Source of the DNA: Chrysochromulina parva
Taxonomy: Eukaryota > Haptophyta > Prymnesiales > Chrysochromulinaceae
NCBI GenBank assembly: GCA_002887195.1
Contig: PJAB01000030.1
Coordinates: forward strand, 1 to 57,922
Length of the DNA stretch: 57,922 bases
Direction: 5' to 3'
The position numbers and the translations under genes are program-made. Positions 17,896 to 28,350 of the stretch are shown piece by piece (within the stretch, counting starts at the first letter, position 1; each line of letters starts with the position of its first letter). The notes beneath the pieces were generated by a model. That model worked only from the letters and a program-made list of their open reading frames with translations. It ran no database searches and was not told the DNA's origin.

Positions 17896-20800
17896 ATGAT
17901 GACGATACAGCCGCTCACATGGATGTCGCTCGCATCTCGAGGGCGAACGATGGTCGCACTCGGCGCCGCCGGCGCTGGGCTCATGTATTGTTATTACCGT
18001 CTGGTCCACGTGCGGCGCAAGGGCCTCCGGGGGACCAGCGCAAAGGGCCACCGACGGCAGAGCTCTGAAGGGCTCATTGCAACTACAGTGAGCGGCATGG
18101 CAGTCGCGACCGCCCGCTTTGCACACAGGGCGCTGCTGCATAAGCGGACACGCAAAATGACCTACTCGAACCCAGTGACCGACGACGAGGCCGTGAGCGA
18201 ACGTATCGTGATCGCAATGGTGGGTCTGCCGGCTCGCGGCAAGAGCTTCATCTCGAAGGCGATCCTGCGCTACCTCATCTTTCTCGGCGTGGCATGCAAG
18301 CTGTTCAACGCGGGCAACAAACGGCGCGATAAGGGCAAGGCGGGTGCGGACGCGAGCTTCTTCGACCCGAACAATAAGTCGGCGCAGGAGCAAAAGGAAC
18401 AGATGGCCATGGAAACGCTGACGGATATGTTGAATTGGCTTTCCGCGCAGCGGGGCCTCGCATGCGGCCTCTTCGACGCGACCAATACCACGGTTGCGCG
18501 CCGGCGCGCGGTGATCGAGCGATGCGCAAAGGCCACGCCCGCGGTCACGCTCATCTTTCTCGAGTCCGAGTGTAACGACGAGAGCATCCTTCGCGCGAAT
18601 TACGAACTGAAGCTGACGAATGATGATTACAAGAAGGCGACGACAGACGCCGAGCGGCAAGCGGCCCGCGATGACTTCATGGGGCGCGTGCACGCGTACG
18701 AGAAGGTGTACGAACCGATCTCAGACGCAGAGGCCGACGCCATCGACGCCACGCCTGAGCTGCCACCGCTGCGCTACATGAAGATCGTGGATGCGGGCAA
18801 GAAGGTCGTCGTCTCACGGTGCGATGGTGACTCGTTTGTGTGCCGTTGGGTGGTACAGCTCATGCACAGCATCCACCTCTCGCCGCGCCGCGTGCACATT
18901 GTCTTGTGCGGCCAGTCTTGCAACGACGCCGAGCAGATAAGGGGCGGTGACTCGAGGCTTTCAGAGGCGGGTCTAACCTTCGGCAAGGCGGCCGTTGAGA
19001 CGCTCATGAGTCGGCTCGACACGACGCGCGAGCCGCCGGTCGTGATGACGGGCACACTGCTGCGGTACGGCCAGATGGCCGAGATCCTCCGCGAGGCCAT
19101 TGTGCGCGCGTTCGACTTGACCGGCTCAAGCAGCGATCTGATTGCGCACCAATCACCCCCTCCATCCCCTCCCCCGGGCTCCCGCTCGGCGTCACCCCCT
19201 CCATCCCCTCCACCGGCATCATCTCCTCGTACGCGCGCACCTCCATGGCGGACCGATCCAGCATCGGCTGAGTCGCCGGCGGCTGACTCTGCAGGGCTCC
19301 CACAAGCGGAGACCGAGCGACGCACGTTCTTCGGCGCCGCGCGACAGCTCTCCTTTGAGCGAAAGACTGAGAAGAAGAAGCGTGAGGAGGCTGAGAAGAA
19401 GAAGGCTATGCCGGCTCGCGTGCGGCGCACGGTCACTTTTGGCCCCGGCCCTCTTGGGATGGTGTTTGACCACGTGGTCGGTCACGCTACCATTCTCAAA
19501 GTGAGTCCGGGCTCGCAGGCTGAACATCAAGGCGTGGTGGTCGGCAGCAAGGTCGTCAGCGTCGCAGGCGAGTCGATGGAGGGCGTGCCGCGCCCTGCGG
19601 TGATGGCCCGCATCAAGGAAGAGATGCAGCGCGCGGCAGAGAAGCCCATGGTGTTGGAGCTGGAGCTTCCGTCGGTCGAAGAAGCTGCTCGCACAGCGGC
19701 CGTAGTTGCCGAGGCCGAGGCGGAGGCGGCGGCCAAGGCGGCTGCTCGTACAGCGGCTGTAGTTGCCGTGGCTGAGGCGGAGGCGGCGGCCAAGGCGGTG
19801 AAGGCCGAGGAGGAAGCGCGGATCGCGGCCGAGAAGGCGGCGGAGGAGAAGGCGGCGGCCGCGAAGGCGGCGGCCGAGAAGGCGGCGGCCGAGAAGGAAG
19901 CGGCCGAGAAGAAAGTGGCCGCTGAGAAGGCGGCGGCCGAGAAGGAAGCGGCCGAGAAGGCGGCGGCCGAGAAGGCGGCGGCCGAGAAGGTGGCGGAGAG
20001 GCGTTCGTCGTTCTTTGGCGGGCTCGTGGCAGCGATCGCCTCGCCGTTTGAGAGCACAAAGCAAGAGCCTGTGGAGACCGCAGCACCTTCAGAGGCGCCT
20101 GCTGCGATGACTCGCCTTCGACTCACGGTCACCTTCGGTCCCGGCCCTCTGGGGATGGCGTTCGGCCAGGTTGACGGTTACGTCACCATCTTCAATGTGA
20201 GTCCGGGCTCGCAGGCTGAGCATCAAGGCGTGCTGGTCGGCAGCAAGGTCGTCAGCGTCGCAGGCGAGCCGATGGAGGGCGTGTCGCGCCCTGCGGTGAT
20301 GGCCCGCATCAAGGAAGAGATGCAGCGCGCGGCGGAGAAGCCCATGGTGTTGGAGCTCGAGCTTCCTTCCGTCGAAGAAGCTGCTCGCACAGCGGCCGTA
20401 GTTGCCGAGGCCGAGGCGGCCAAGAAGGCGGCGGAGGAGAAGGCGGCCGAGGAGAAGGCGGCCGAGGAGAAGGCGGCGGCCGCGAAGGCGGCGGCCGAGA
20501 AGGCGGCGGTCGATAAGGAAGCGGCCGAGAAGGCGGCGGAGGAGAAGGCAGCGGCCAAGCAGGCGCCCGAGACGACGGCGGTCGAGAAGGTCGAGAAGGC
20601 GGCGGCCGAGAAGGTCGAGAAGCGTTCGTCGTTATTCGGCGGGCTCGTGGCAGTGATCGCCTCGCCGTTTGAGAGCAAGAAGGAAGTTCCTGTGGAGGCC
20701 GCAGCACCTGCAGAGGCGCCTGCTGCGCTGACGTCAAATTATGCATCTCCAACCAAGTCTCCGACGTCACCCGATTCACCGACGTCCAAGTACGCATCAC

Positions 20801-22494
20801 CGACGTCGCCTGACTCATCTGCTCGGCGTACGGTCACCTTCGGCCCCGGCCGCCTTGGGCTGACGTTTGGCGAAGTGGACGGGTGCGTCACCATCCACAA
20901 GGTCGCCCCGGGCTCGCCGGGGGAAGTGCAGGGCGTCATTGTCGGCAGCAAGGTCGTCAGCGTCGCAGGTAAGCCGACGGAGGGCGTTCCGCACGCAGAG
21001 GTTGTTGCCCGCATCAAGGAAGAGATGCAGCGCACGGCGGAAAAGCCCATGGTGTTGGAGCTCGAGTCAGAAGCATACGCCGAGACCGCTACTGCCACTG
21101 AAGAAGTGAACTCAATTGCGCCTGCGACTGCCGAGCAGGCCGCCATGCCGGCCGACGCTGACCTGCTTGCATCGATGGTCCAAGGCCAGGAGAGAGATGA
21201 TGACGCCGACCTGGCGGCGGCTGTTAGGGCAGCGGCCAACCACGTAGCGGCCTTGAAGACGGAGAAACGTGTGTCGCTTTTCGGTGGCCTTACTGCTGCC
21301 GCCAATGCCGCCGCCACGGCGATCACGGCGCCGTTTGAGAGTAAGAAGGACGCAGCTCCAGCGCCTTCACCGGCTCCAGCGACTGCACCGGCCGGGCCGT
21401 CTGCCGAGAAACTTGCCGAGGCGCCTGCTGAGCCGTTTGCCAATCTGGACGACTTGGAGGAGAAGGCGGCAAAGGAGAAGGCGGCAAAGGAGAAGGCGGC
21501 AAAGGAGAAGGCAGCGGCCGAGAAGGAAGCGGCCGAGAAGGAAGCGGCCGAGAAGGCGGCGGCCGAGAAGGTCGAGAATCGTTCGTCCTTATTCGGCGGG
21601 CGTGTGGCAGCGATCGCCTCGCCGTTTGAGAGCACAAAGCGAGAGCCTGTGGAGACCGCAGCACCTTCAGAGGCGCCTGCTGCGATGACTCGCCTTCGAC
21701 TCACGGTCACCTTCGGTCCCGGCCCTCTGGGGATGACGTTCGGCCAGGTTGACGGTTACTTCACCATCCTCAATGTGAGTCCGGGCTCGCAGGCTGAGCA
21801 TCAAGGCGTGGTGGTCGGCAGCAGGGTCGTCAGCGTCGCAGGTGAGCCGATGGAGGGCGTGTCGCGCCCTGCGGTGATGGCCCGCATCAAGGAAGAGATG
21901 CAGCGCGCGGCGGAGAAGCCCATGGTGCTGGAGCTGGAGCTTCCGTCGGTCGAAGAAGCTGCTCGCACAGCGGCCGTAGTTGCCGAGGCCGAGGCGGCCA
22001 AGAAGGCGGCGGAGGAGAATGCGGCCGCCTCGACAGCCTCTTCGATACCCTCGCGAAGCTCTCTGCGGAGTCGCGCGCGCAACCTGCCCGTGCATGAGTC
22101 GCGCAACCTCAACGAGCTGTGCTTCGGCTCTCTCGAGGGGCTTCAGGGCGGCCGGCTGCGTGACTTCTTTCCGGAAGAGTATGAGCTGCGCGAGGCCGAC
22201 CGGCTTAACTATCGGTACCCTGGCGTGGGTGGCCAGTCATATTACGACCTGATCGTGCAGATCCGGGCGGTCTTGCTGACTATCGAAGCGTCTCGCCGCG
22301 ACGCCGTCGTCGTTTGCGACCTCGCCGTCGCTCGCGTGCTGCTCGGCTATTTCCAGGGGCACCCGATCGCGGGGATCCCCGACCTGGACGTTCCACCGGG
22401 CGTTGTCGAACTCTCACGCACACACGCCGGCTTCAGTCGCACCGACTTTCCTGTCCACGTGGGTCTTGCCTCGATGCTTGCGAACCTGCGCTGA
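17896..22494 (+). CDS. 6-phosphofructo-2-kinase with a split, catalytically degenerate FBPase-2 domain carrying four PDZ-like inserts
   Basis: About 1532 residues from ATG 17896, one exon. A short hydrophobic segment ([18 protein letters not shown]) near residues 20-37 suggests membrane anchoring. The kinase has Walker A GLPARGKS (near 110-117), [24 protein letters not shown] and [10 protein letters not shown], so synthesis of fructose 2,6-bisphosphate is likely. The phosphatase half starts [11 protein letters not shown]: the catalytic RHGES is replaced (His to Cys). The domain then breaks after [17 protein letters not shown] and resumes about 950 residues later at [11 protein letters not shown], with [15 protein letters not shown] and [15 protein letters not shown], where the second catalytic His is Asp. 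The insert holds four PDZ-like units ([11 protein letters not shown]...[11 protein letters not shown]), starting near 19430, 20120, 20825 and 21695. They are separated by Ala/Glu/Lys coiled-coil stretches and repeats of [17 protein letters not shown]. Hydrolysis of fructose 2,6-bisphosphate is probably lost; scaffolding by the PDZ units is inference. Confidence 0.88.
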   Translation: MMTIQPLTWMSLASRGRTMVALGAAGAGLMYCYYRLVHVRRKGLRGTSAKGHRRQSSEGLIATTVSGMAVATARFAHRALLHKRTRKMTYSNPVTDDEAVSERIVIAMVGLPARGKSFISKAILRYLIFLGVACKLFNAGNKRRDKGKAGADASFFDPNNKSAQEQKEQMAMETLTDMLNWLSAQRGLACGLFDATNTTVARRRAVIERCAKATPAVTLIFLESECNDESILRANYELKLTNDDYKKATTDAERQAARDDFMGRVHAYEKVYEPISDAEADAIDATPELPPLRYMKIVDAGKKVVVSRCDGDSFVCRWVVQLMHSIHLSPRRVHIVLCGQSCNDAEQIRGGDSRLSEAGLTFGKAAVETLMSRLDTTREPPVVMTGTLLRYGQMAEILREAIVRAFDLTGSSSDLIAHQSPPPSPPPGSRSASPPPSPPPASSPRTRAPPWRTDPASAESPAADSAGLPQAETERRTFFGAARQLSFERKTEKKKREEAEKKKAMPARVRRTVTFGPGPLGMVFDHVVGHATILKVSPGSQAEHQGVVVGSKVVSVAGESMEGVPRPAVMARIKEEMQRAAEKPMVLELELPSVEEAARTAAVVAEAEAEAAAKAAARTAAVVAVAEAEAAAKAVKAEEEARIAAEKAAEEKAAAAKAAAEKAAAEKEAAEKKVAAEKAAAEKEAAEKAAAEKAAAEKVAERRSSFFGGLVAAIASPFESTKQEPVETAAPSEAPAAMTRLRLTVTFGPGPLGMAFGQVDGYVTIFNVSPGSQAEHQGVLVGSKVVSVAGEPMEGVSRPAVMARIKEEMQRAAEKPMVLELELPSVEEAARTAAVVAEAEAAKKAAEEKAAEEKAAEEKAAAAKAAAEKAAVDKEAAEKAAEEKAAAKQAPETTAVEKVEKAAAEKVEKRSSLFGGLVAVIASPFESKKEVPVEAAAPAEAPAALTSNYASPTKSPTSPDSPTSKYASPTSPDSSARRTVTFGPGRLGLTFGEVDGCVTIHKVAPGSPGEVQGVIVGSKVVSVAGKPTEGVPHAEVVARIKEEMQRTAEKPMVLELESEAYAETATATEEVNSIAPATAEQAAMPADADLLASMVQGQERDDDADLAAAVRAAANHVAALKTEKRVSLFGGLTAAANAAATAITAPFESKKDAAPAPSPAPATAPAGPSAEKLAEAPAEPFANLDDLEEKAAKEKAAKEKAAKEKAAAEKEAAEKEAAEKAAAEKVENRSSLFGGRVAAIASPFESTKREPVETAAPSEAPAAMTRLRLTVTFGPGPLGMTFGQVDGYFTILNVSPGSQAEHQGVVVGSRVVSVAGEPMEGVSRPAVMARIKEEMQRAAEKPMVLELELPSVEEAARTAAVVAEAEAAKKAAEENAAASTASSIPSRSSLRSRARNLPVHESRNLNELCFGSLEGLQGGRLRDFFPEEYELREADRLNYRYPGVGGQSYYDLIVQIRAVLLTIEASRRDAVVVCDLAVARVLLGYFQGHPIAGIPDLDVPPGVVELSRTHAGFSRTDFPVHVGLASMLANLR
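20000..21998 (+). repeat. Recent in-frame duplication inside the PFK-2-like gene
   Basis: About 400 bp around 20020-20440 recurs at 21598-22018, an exact offset of 1578 bp (526 codons). Comparing 20101-20400 with its copy by eye gives about 10 differences in 300 bases. The copies carry PDZ units 2 and 4 and their preceding IASPFES segment. Confidence 0.85.
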
Positions 22495-23488
22495 CCGACT
22501 CAACCATCGTGCCGATTGATTCAACCATAACGTCATACAATCAGTCTGCCTGTTCGGAGGCACTTAAAGGAGGCACGAGCGGCTCGAAAGGCAAGGTTCG
22601 TCATTCTAGGGTCTCAGTGCAAAACTTCACGGACTTCACGCTGGGAAAGCACGGCAGCCGATGCCCCCCTGCGCAGTCCATGCGATGTGTGTGTGGTTGT
22701 TTCTAGGTTGCATGCGATGCATCTTGTCACATCAGGTGTGTTCATGGGTGTGTTCCGTCAGCGCGGACCGTGTCTTTCGGTGAACTACTTGTTCTTGTAC
22801 TTCAGATTACTAGTACAGGGGGTTGCGTGTTGCTTGGTGTTCGCCTTTCATTTCGCCTTCCCGGCCGACGCGCGAGCCACGACCGGGTGCGCGGGTCGCC
22901 GTCCCCGCCGACCGCCTTGCGCCGCCTCCCCTCCGCAGGCGAGGTCGGAGGTGCCAGGTGGCGTGGAGAAGTCGGCGAAGCACCTCAGTCGAGTGGGATC
23001 GAGGGACGCGTCGACGGTCGAGGGCAGCAGAGCCGTTTCCTCTGGCGCGACCAGCACCACCCCGTGTACCGCCGCCGCCAGCGCTGCCGCCGCCTGCTGC
23101 CGATCCAATAGGAAGCGAGAGCGCTGCTGTGGGAGGGTGTAGCGTGCGCCCGGGATGGCGCCCGGGAGTCCCAAGAACTATGCCGTGGCCCATGCGAGGC
23201 ACGCCCGCCCGCCCGACGAAGCGCAGCAGCGCCGCCGCGCCTACGGGTGACGCGAGCAGCCACTTCGCCTCAGGGGGCAGAATGAACCAGATTCGCTGGG
23301 CCGAATGCGCGCCCCACTATCATATCGAGATCTCGAGTTTGCATATGACCTCGAGTTCACTCCGCGAGTGGTTTAATGGTCACTGTCGTAACTGATGAAC
23401 CGGGCTTGATGTGCTACCCTACCTTGTAGGAACTTCCTATGTACGATGTACAATTGACACTTCGAATCAAACGCTTCATGTGCTTGAA
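22495..23488. other. Convergent intergenic region of about 1 kb
   Basis: Between the PFK-2-like gene (+) and the GT-FkbM gene (-). On the minus strand, about 22848-23320 reads as Ala-rich, mildly coding-like frames (for example [20 protein letters not shown]) with a stop between segments, no recognised domain and no clear start. I do not call a gene. Otherwise nothing. Confidence 0.4.
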
Positions 23489-25735
23489 TTAGCGACCGTG
23501 TCTGACCGTGACCCCGGTCGCTATTTGGTCTTTGCGACCGTGGCCGTTTCTGCTGAAGATGAAGTCGTCCTCGCACCCGATCCGATCACGGCCGTGCTGC
23601 TTCGCTCCCGGAAATCTGGCGCTCGCGCACGTCTTCTCGGCTGTGAATCCAAACCGGGCCATCGCTTCCACCGACTCAGAGCAGCTGGGAGCGGCCTCAT
23701 ACATCCTTGGGCATGTGTCGCGCACCACCTCCATCTCCACTTGCTGGATGCGGCCCATGAGCTCACCTGCGGACTCGAGCACCTGCACGTCCATGCCCTG
23801 CGAATCGATCTTCAGGTAGGCCACCGGCCAGCCGCCACCCTCCTCCCAGGCAAGCCACCTGCCGAGCACGGTCCGCAGCGAGACGGTGGGTACCCGTCGT
23901 TCCTCCCTGTCGCCGCTCCCGGTCGAGGCGCAGCCATGGATGCTTCGCCGCCCTGTCGCGTTCAGGAGCGACGCGCACCCATCCACCGTCCCGTCCAGGT
24001 GGAACGTGGCAAAGCCATCCCTCTTGGCCACCGCGAAGGGCAGCACCAGCCCTCGCTTATGGTGGTGGCCGAGAGGGGAGCGATGGTCGTGCATGCTGTT
24101 GCGAGAGAGGAGAGTGCCGTACTTATCGAGCAAGGGCTCGAAGGAGATCAAATAGGCTCCCGGACGGTGCGGCAACAGCTCCAGGTCGGCTGTGTTACGC
24201 GTGTTGGCTCCAACCTCCATGATGATCTCCGTCGTACCCGGCGGTATGGGCAGCGTCCCGTTCGCACGCAACCTCGCCACGTCGATGGTCGCGGAGAGCA
24301 TCCCGTTGAGCGGCGAGTCGGGCGCTGGCGGCACATCGGCAAGTCGCCTTCCAGTGCCGTTGAGCACCTGATCGGGCACGAGAGGAGTCCACGTCCGTGT
24401 TGCCCACGTCGTCGTTGCCCACGTCGCGTCGAGGGGCTTGAGTGCCTTCCTGCATTCCTCAATCGCGGCCGCCTCGATCTTGGCCAAATGGCCTTCCGTC
24501 CATGACGTCAGCAGCCTCGATCCTGGACCGCTACGGGCGGCGTCAGGTTCTCCGACCGTCAAATTGCCGGGCGTGCCCACAGCGTCGAGGAAGATGTGCC
24601 GCAACTGCTTCGCCCCCTCCATAGCCTGCGCAAAGCCCGAGCCTGCTAAGATTCGCTTGGCCCATACGTGCCCGCCATAGAGTCCTCTCCAGAAACTGCT
24701 CGGGAGTACGCTGCACGGTGCGTCGCCGCTCAGCCGGACAAGTTTGAAGTTGAGGAGCGGGAAGAGCGTATTGCAGCCGCCGTTGCTCGCAATCGGGACT
24801 GGCGTCGGTCGGTGCAGCACTCTCGCCAAGAGCGCCTCGTTGCTCTCACCGCAGCACGCGGGCCGCAGCGCAGTGGCCAGACGACGTCCATTCTTGATGT
24901 GGCAATTGATCGGCATGAATGCTTTGACTTGGGTGGGTCCGTGCGTGCACTGATAGGACCCCAGATGCGCTTGTCCGGGCTGGCACGCTGCCAGCGCTTC
25001 AATCATCCCGAAGATCTGAGCGGCGAGATCGCGCGGAGCTGCCCAGAAGCCATCAGACCCTGGGGCGTGGCATGCGAGCGCCGTCGTCGCGGACGGCCAG
25101 CGGCACCACGGCGGCACTGGGCCAGCAAAGAGCTGGTCCGGGCGTGCGTATGCAACCAGCCCGAATCTCCGGCCGTGGGCGGCCTCGTGCCGCGCGATGG
25201 CCGCAGCGCACCACGAGAGCCCCAGGGCCATGTGCGCGCCACGCGGGAATGACTTGTTGAGGTAGTGCCTCGTGGCGCCTTGAATCTCACACAGGCTAGC
25301 GTCGGGCTGGAGGGCCTCAAGCAGCGTGTCATTCGCTTCCACGACGGCTGCGAACGCGTTGGCATCCCCGCCGCGCCAGCCCACCGTGGTCGCCGCTATC
25401 GCGCCACTCCCGTTGAGGACCACAGCCTCGCCCAGTATGGAACGCGACCATCCTCGCTCGAGGGCGAGTAGGATTGTTGGTATGCTGGCGGACAGCGAGC
25501 TGCGATCGCTTTTGAGGTGAAAGAAGATACGGTGACCATGATCAGCTTTCCGATCTGATGCGTCGGGCGCCAGCGGCCGCACAAGAAGCTGCCAATGTTG
25601 ATCGAGCATGAATGGCGTCGCAAAGGAGCGCGCCAGGCCAGAGATGCAAAATGCCACTCGCGGCGCGGTCGAGGTGGCTGCGTCACATTCTTTCGCCGCG
25701 GCATCGCCCGAGGCGCGGAGGCGGCGAGCCCACAT
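23489..25735 (-). CDS. Putative glycosyltransferase fused to an FkbM-family methyltransferase
   Basis: 748 residues from the first in-frame ATG (25735). The N-terminal 330 residues begin with APRVAFCISGLARSF and contain RIFFHLKSD, RFGLVAYARPDQLF and DGFWAAPRDLA; this looks like the glycosyltransferase-type domain often found in algal surface-glycan proteins, but I cannot assign a CAZy family. The C-terminal 240 residues are an FkbM (Methyltransf_21) O-methyltransferase: EIIMEVGANTRNTADLELL (SAM loop), YLISFEPLLDKYG, FAVAKRDGFATFHLDG, VPTVSLRTVLGRWL, VAYLKIDSQGMDVQVLESAG and IQQVEMEVV. A sugar-adding plus sugar-methylating bifunctional enzyme is the natural inference. No signal peptide is visible in this reading; a 5' exon may be missing, since the open frame continues a little upstream without an ATG. 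Confidence 0.75.
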   Translation of the reverse strand: MWARRLRASGDAAAKECDAATSTAPRVAFCISGLARSFATPFMLDQHWQLLVRPLAPDASDRKADHGHRIFFHLKSDRSSLSASIPTILLALERGWSRSILGEAVVLNGSGAIAATTVGWRGGDANAFAAVVEANDTLLEALQPDASLCEIQGATRHYLNKSFPRGAHMALGLSWCAAAIARHEAAHGRRFGLVAYARPDQLFAGPVPPWCRWPSATTALACHAPGSDGFWAAPRDLAAQIFGMIEALAACQPGQAHLGSYQCTHGPTQVKAFMPINCHIKNGRRLATALRPACCGESNEALLARVLHRPTPVPIASNGGCNTLFPLLNFKLVRLSGDAPCSVLPSSFWRGLYGGHVWAKRILAGSGFAQAMEGAKQLRHIFLDAVGTPGNLTVGEPDAARSGPGSRLLTSWTEGHLAKIEAAAIEECRKALKPLDATWATTTWATRTWTPLVPDQVLNGTGRRLADVPPAPDSPLNGMLSATIDVARLRANGTLPIPPGTTEIIMEVGANTRNTADLELLPHRPGAYLISFEPLLDKYGTLLSRNSMHDHRSPLGHHHKRGLVLPFAVAKRDGFATFHLDGTVDGCASLLNATGRRSIHGCASTGSGDREERRVPTVSLRTVLGRWLAWEEGGGWPVAYLKIDSQGMDVQVLESAGELMGRIQQVEMEVVRDTCPRMYEAAPSCSESVEAMARFGFTAEKTCASARFPGAKQHGRDRIGCEDDFIFSRNGHGRKDQIATGVTVRHGR

Positions 25736-26287
25736 GAACAACTGTGCAAGGTACAATTGTACTGAGTTTCACACCGCCGCTGCTGTCACGAATGATTCAC
25801 TAGTCTGCCCTGAAAATTGCATGCATTCCGCCTGCCTTGGCTTTGCATGCGTGGACCCCGCTCTTTCTGTCAGTCACGGGGAGTTTCATGTTTTCAAGTG
25901 CAGTTTATTAGTACTCTTTTCCTTTGAAGCCGGCTGCGACGCAGCCGCAGACCCCACAATAAAATTCCTTGAACTGTGACTGTATATTAGCTGCCGCCTG
26001 TGCGCAGCGCCCCCCCCTGACTCCCGGTCGCCGGTCCCATTTAAAGCCTCCTCCCTGGAACCCTGGCTGTTGGTCCTATCCAATAAGGGATGGGCTCACT
26101 ACAGTCACACGCCATTCACACAGCGGTGCATGTGCCGCTCGGATACATACGCGTGGGACGTCACACCACGGCGCATGTGCCGCTCGGGGACACGCGCGTG
26201 GGAGGGATGCATGGAACGGCATGGGATTGTATGGGATGACCCAGGACGCGTCAGCTTCCAAGTAGTACTCGCAACTGATTGCATCGA
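25736..26287. other. Intergenic region with a 45-bp tandem repeat
   Basis: Between the GT-FkbM gene and the 3' end of the spliced FkbM gene, both minus. Two copies of a 42-base element with 45-bp period lie at 26117-26158 and 26162-26203, sharing GCATGTGCCGCTCGG. No gene recognised. A plus-strand open frame at 25608-25979 is antisense and shows no domain. Confidence 0.5.
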
Positions 26288-27974
26288 TCACAGCACAGAC
26301 TCGGGAGAGCCCACGTACGCTCGCGATCCGCTCTTTGGATCGGCCCACGTCTGCACACCGCCGGCCGCTCCATACACGGCCGGGTTGCCCTCATTGAGCG
26401 CAGCGAGCGCCGTCCACGATCCCCCGCGTGCGCCACGTTGATTCTCGATGAGTCCGGCTCCGTAGAGTCCGGCGAGGCCTAAGTACGGGGTTTTGGGGCA
26501 GGGTTAGGATGATGCTGTGTAGAGGTAAGGTTAGGGTTAGGGGAGCACGTGAGCCACAAGCCCACAACCGCTCACCTAAGTCGAGTGGGTGATGGGTTAC
26601 GAGCTCGAGGAGCGGCTCACGCGTGATGAGGACCGATTGATACTTGCGTAGCAAGGCGGGGTACTCGTTGCGCGCCGTGCCGGGCAGAAGGTACTCCACT
26701 TGGCGCATCGCCCGCAGACCCCGCACTGGCAGCCAGCCCCGCTGCAGCGGAGACGGCACAGGGTTGCGATCGCGACCTCGCCAGTCGAGCAACTCGCGGT
26801 TCGTATGCACGTTGATGCGAAAGATGCTGCAGTTGGGGGGGGGAGAGGGTTAGGGTGAGAGTTAGGGTGAGGGCGAGGGTGAGGGTGAGGCTGAGGCTGA
26901 GGCTGAGGGTTTGGGTCAGGCTTATAGAGGTTCACAGTGCCATCTCAGGTGCCATGCATGGAACCATGCATGGAGAGGCCATCCGAAAGGTGTCAGTGGT
27001 GTCACACCTATGGCACTCAGGCGAATGGTGTGAATAGAAGTGCTTATGACAAGAACTGTGAAATGCAGAAGGGTATTGCTCACCTGTAATTGAGCTCGTG
27101 CTGCATCTGCCACAGGTCATCGGCGTCCCCAAACCGCGGCCCGTGGGCGGAGGGTCGGCTGCTCGCGTACCTCTTGCAGTAGTAGGCCGTCAGAGCGCTG
27201 CTTGGCTACCGACGTGCCGTTCTCGCAGTGTGCGAAGCCGAGCGCGTCATCGCCGAGCTCGATTAGGATTGATTGCACGCGTGTCTCATCACGTCGAACC
27301 ATACCCACCACCGTGTGCAGCAGCGCCCCTTCGATCGAGTCCACGTCGATCTTGAGCAGGTCCACGCGACGGCCGCGCAGGAGCTGCTCCAACGGCATCG
27401 TCGGCACTTTCCAGTTCCGGAGGCGCCGCTGCTCGGCCAGGCCGATGTCGCAAGGTGCATACGCGCTGGAGAAGGTGAGCTCGCTCGGATCTGAAGCTGA
27501 GCTCGCTTGCATCACCATTCGCCAGCTGTAAGGGATTCCATCCCTAGGAACCGCGGGTTTTGCGGGTGCTGCAGTGATGGCGACCTGCCGCAGCTTCACC
27601 TGCCCCTCAGGGAAATGGTTCAATGCGATTGATGTGTTTATCGCATCGACGTAGAATGGCGTGGGCTCAGCGCAGTCGACGTGCGCACCGAGCGCGGCCG
27701 CGTGCATTGCAAAGTAGCCGATGTTACAGCCCACGTCCACGTAGAGGCAGTTGCGAGTGTCGCAGCCCTCCAGCAGCGAGGACAGCACTTCGGCTGTGTC
27801 ATCCTCTGGCTCTGAGCAGCCAGGCCCCTTCCGCTCGCGCACGACTGCCATCTTGGACGTTCTGGACAAAAGAGCGCAGTGCTCAGCCAGCGTTCCGGTC
27901 GGACATGCCACGTGGAATGGCCGCCCCGGCCAACGAGGCTGTTCAACGGTGGCGTTCAGCCTCGTCGACGGCAT
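26288..27974 (-). CDS. FkbM-family methyltransferase, three exons, introns made of telomere-like repeats
   Basis: Exon 1 (27974-27084) encodes an FkbM fold: CLYVDVGCNIGYFAMHAAAL (SAM binding), CAEPTPFYVDAIN, VPTMPLEQLL, VDLLKIDVDSIEGALLH and SILIELGDDALGF. Exon 2 (26826-26576) gives FRINVHTNRELLDWRGRD and exon 3 (26478-26288) ends GSRAYVGSPESVL. Introns 27083-26827 and 26575-26479 have GTGAGC donors and CAG/TAG acceptors, and their interiors are CCCTAA/CCCTCA runs. Near 27150 the FkbM frame hits a stop (VWGRR), whereas the frame one base over reads GPRFGDADDLWQMQHELNY into the donor and joins exon 2 in phase. So there is a one-base shift (error or lesion) or an unseen splice. Start ATG 27974 is the first in frame; a hydrophobic stretch upstream without ATG (FIFITQLLIY) may belong to a missing 5' exon. 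It probably methylates a sugar; substrate unknown. Confidence 0.68.
26500..26542 (-). repeat. Telomere-like repeats in intron 2 of the FkbM gene
   Basis: Plus strand reads GGGTTAGG, then AAGGTTAGGGTTAGGGG; on the coding strand this is CCCTAACCCTAACC inside the intron. Confidence 0.8.
26845..26919 (-). repeat. Degenerate telomere-like repeats in intron 1 of the FkbM gene
   Basis: Runs of GGTTAGGGTGAGAG, GTTAGGGTGAGGG, GAGGGTGAGG and CTGAGG on the plus strand; on the coding strand they form the pyrimidine-rich tract before the acceptor at 26827. Confidence 0.8.
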
Positions 27975-28350
27975 GTGATAGATCAACAACTGAGTGATGA
28001 AGATGAACGAAGTGCACAAAGTCAAAGATATTTTTAATCATATTCCATATGAACAGATTTTGCATGCGGATGTAACATCTTTATCGAACACAAAACAGAA
28101 AACTGAGAACTGACACGACGCTGAATCGTGACGGTCCGGCCATAGCCGCATAGGGCAATAGCTCGAATACTTTGGCAAGACATCCAGATCCGCCAAGTTC
28201 GAAAGCCGCAGCGATCGAACCTGATACAGCATCCACACCACATGTGAGCACAGGCGCGCTGCGGTGCACGGGCGAGATTGCGTGGCCGTGAACGCACGGC
28301 CGCAGTGACCAGGAGAGTTCCGGTTCGGGCTCAGATGTGAATGTACAACG
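27975..28350. other. Intergenic gap upstream of the FkbM gene
   Basis: Relatively AT-rich around 28020-28110. Probably the promoter of the FkbM gene plus the 3' end of the coiled-coil gene. Nothing specific recognised. Confidence 0.5.

Noticed and set aside
20739..21710. Ala/Ser-rich open frame of 323 codons on the minus strand within the PFK-2-like gene
   Set aside because: Antisense to Ala/Glu/Lys repeats; low-complexity composition mirrors the plus-strand repeats and no domain is visible.
25608..25979. Plus-strand open frame of 123 codons with several cysteines
   Set aside because: Mostly antisense to the N-terminus of the GT-FkbM gene; no signal peptide or known Cys pattern.
26500..26919. 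Telomeric end of a chromosome
   Set aside because: TTAGGG-like runs are short, degenerate and flanked by coding exons on both sides; they are interstitial.
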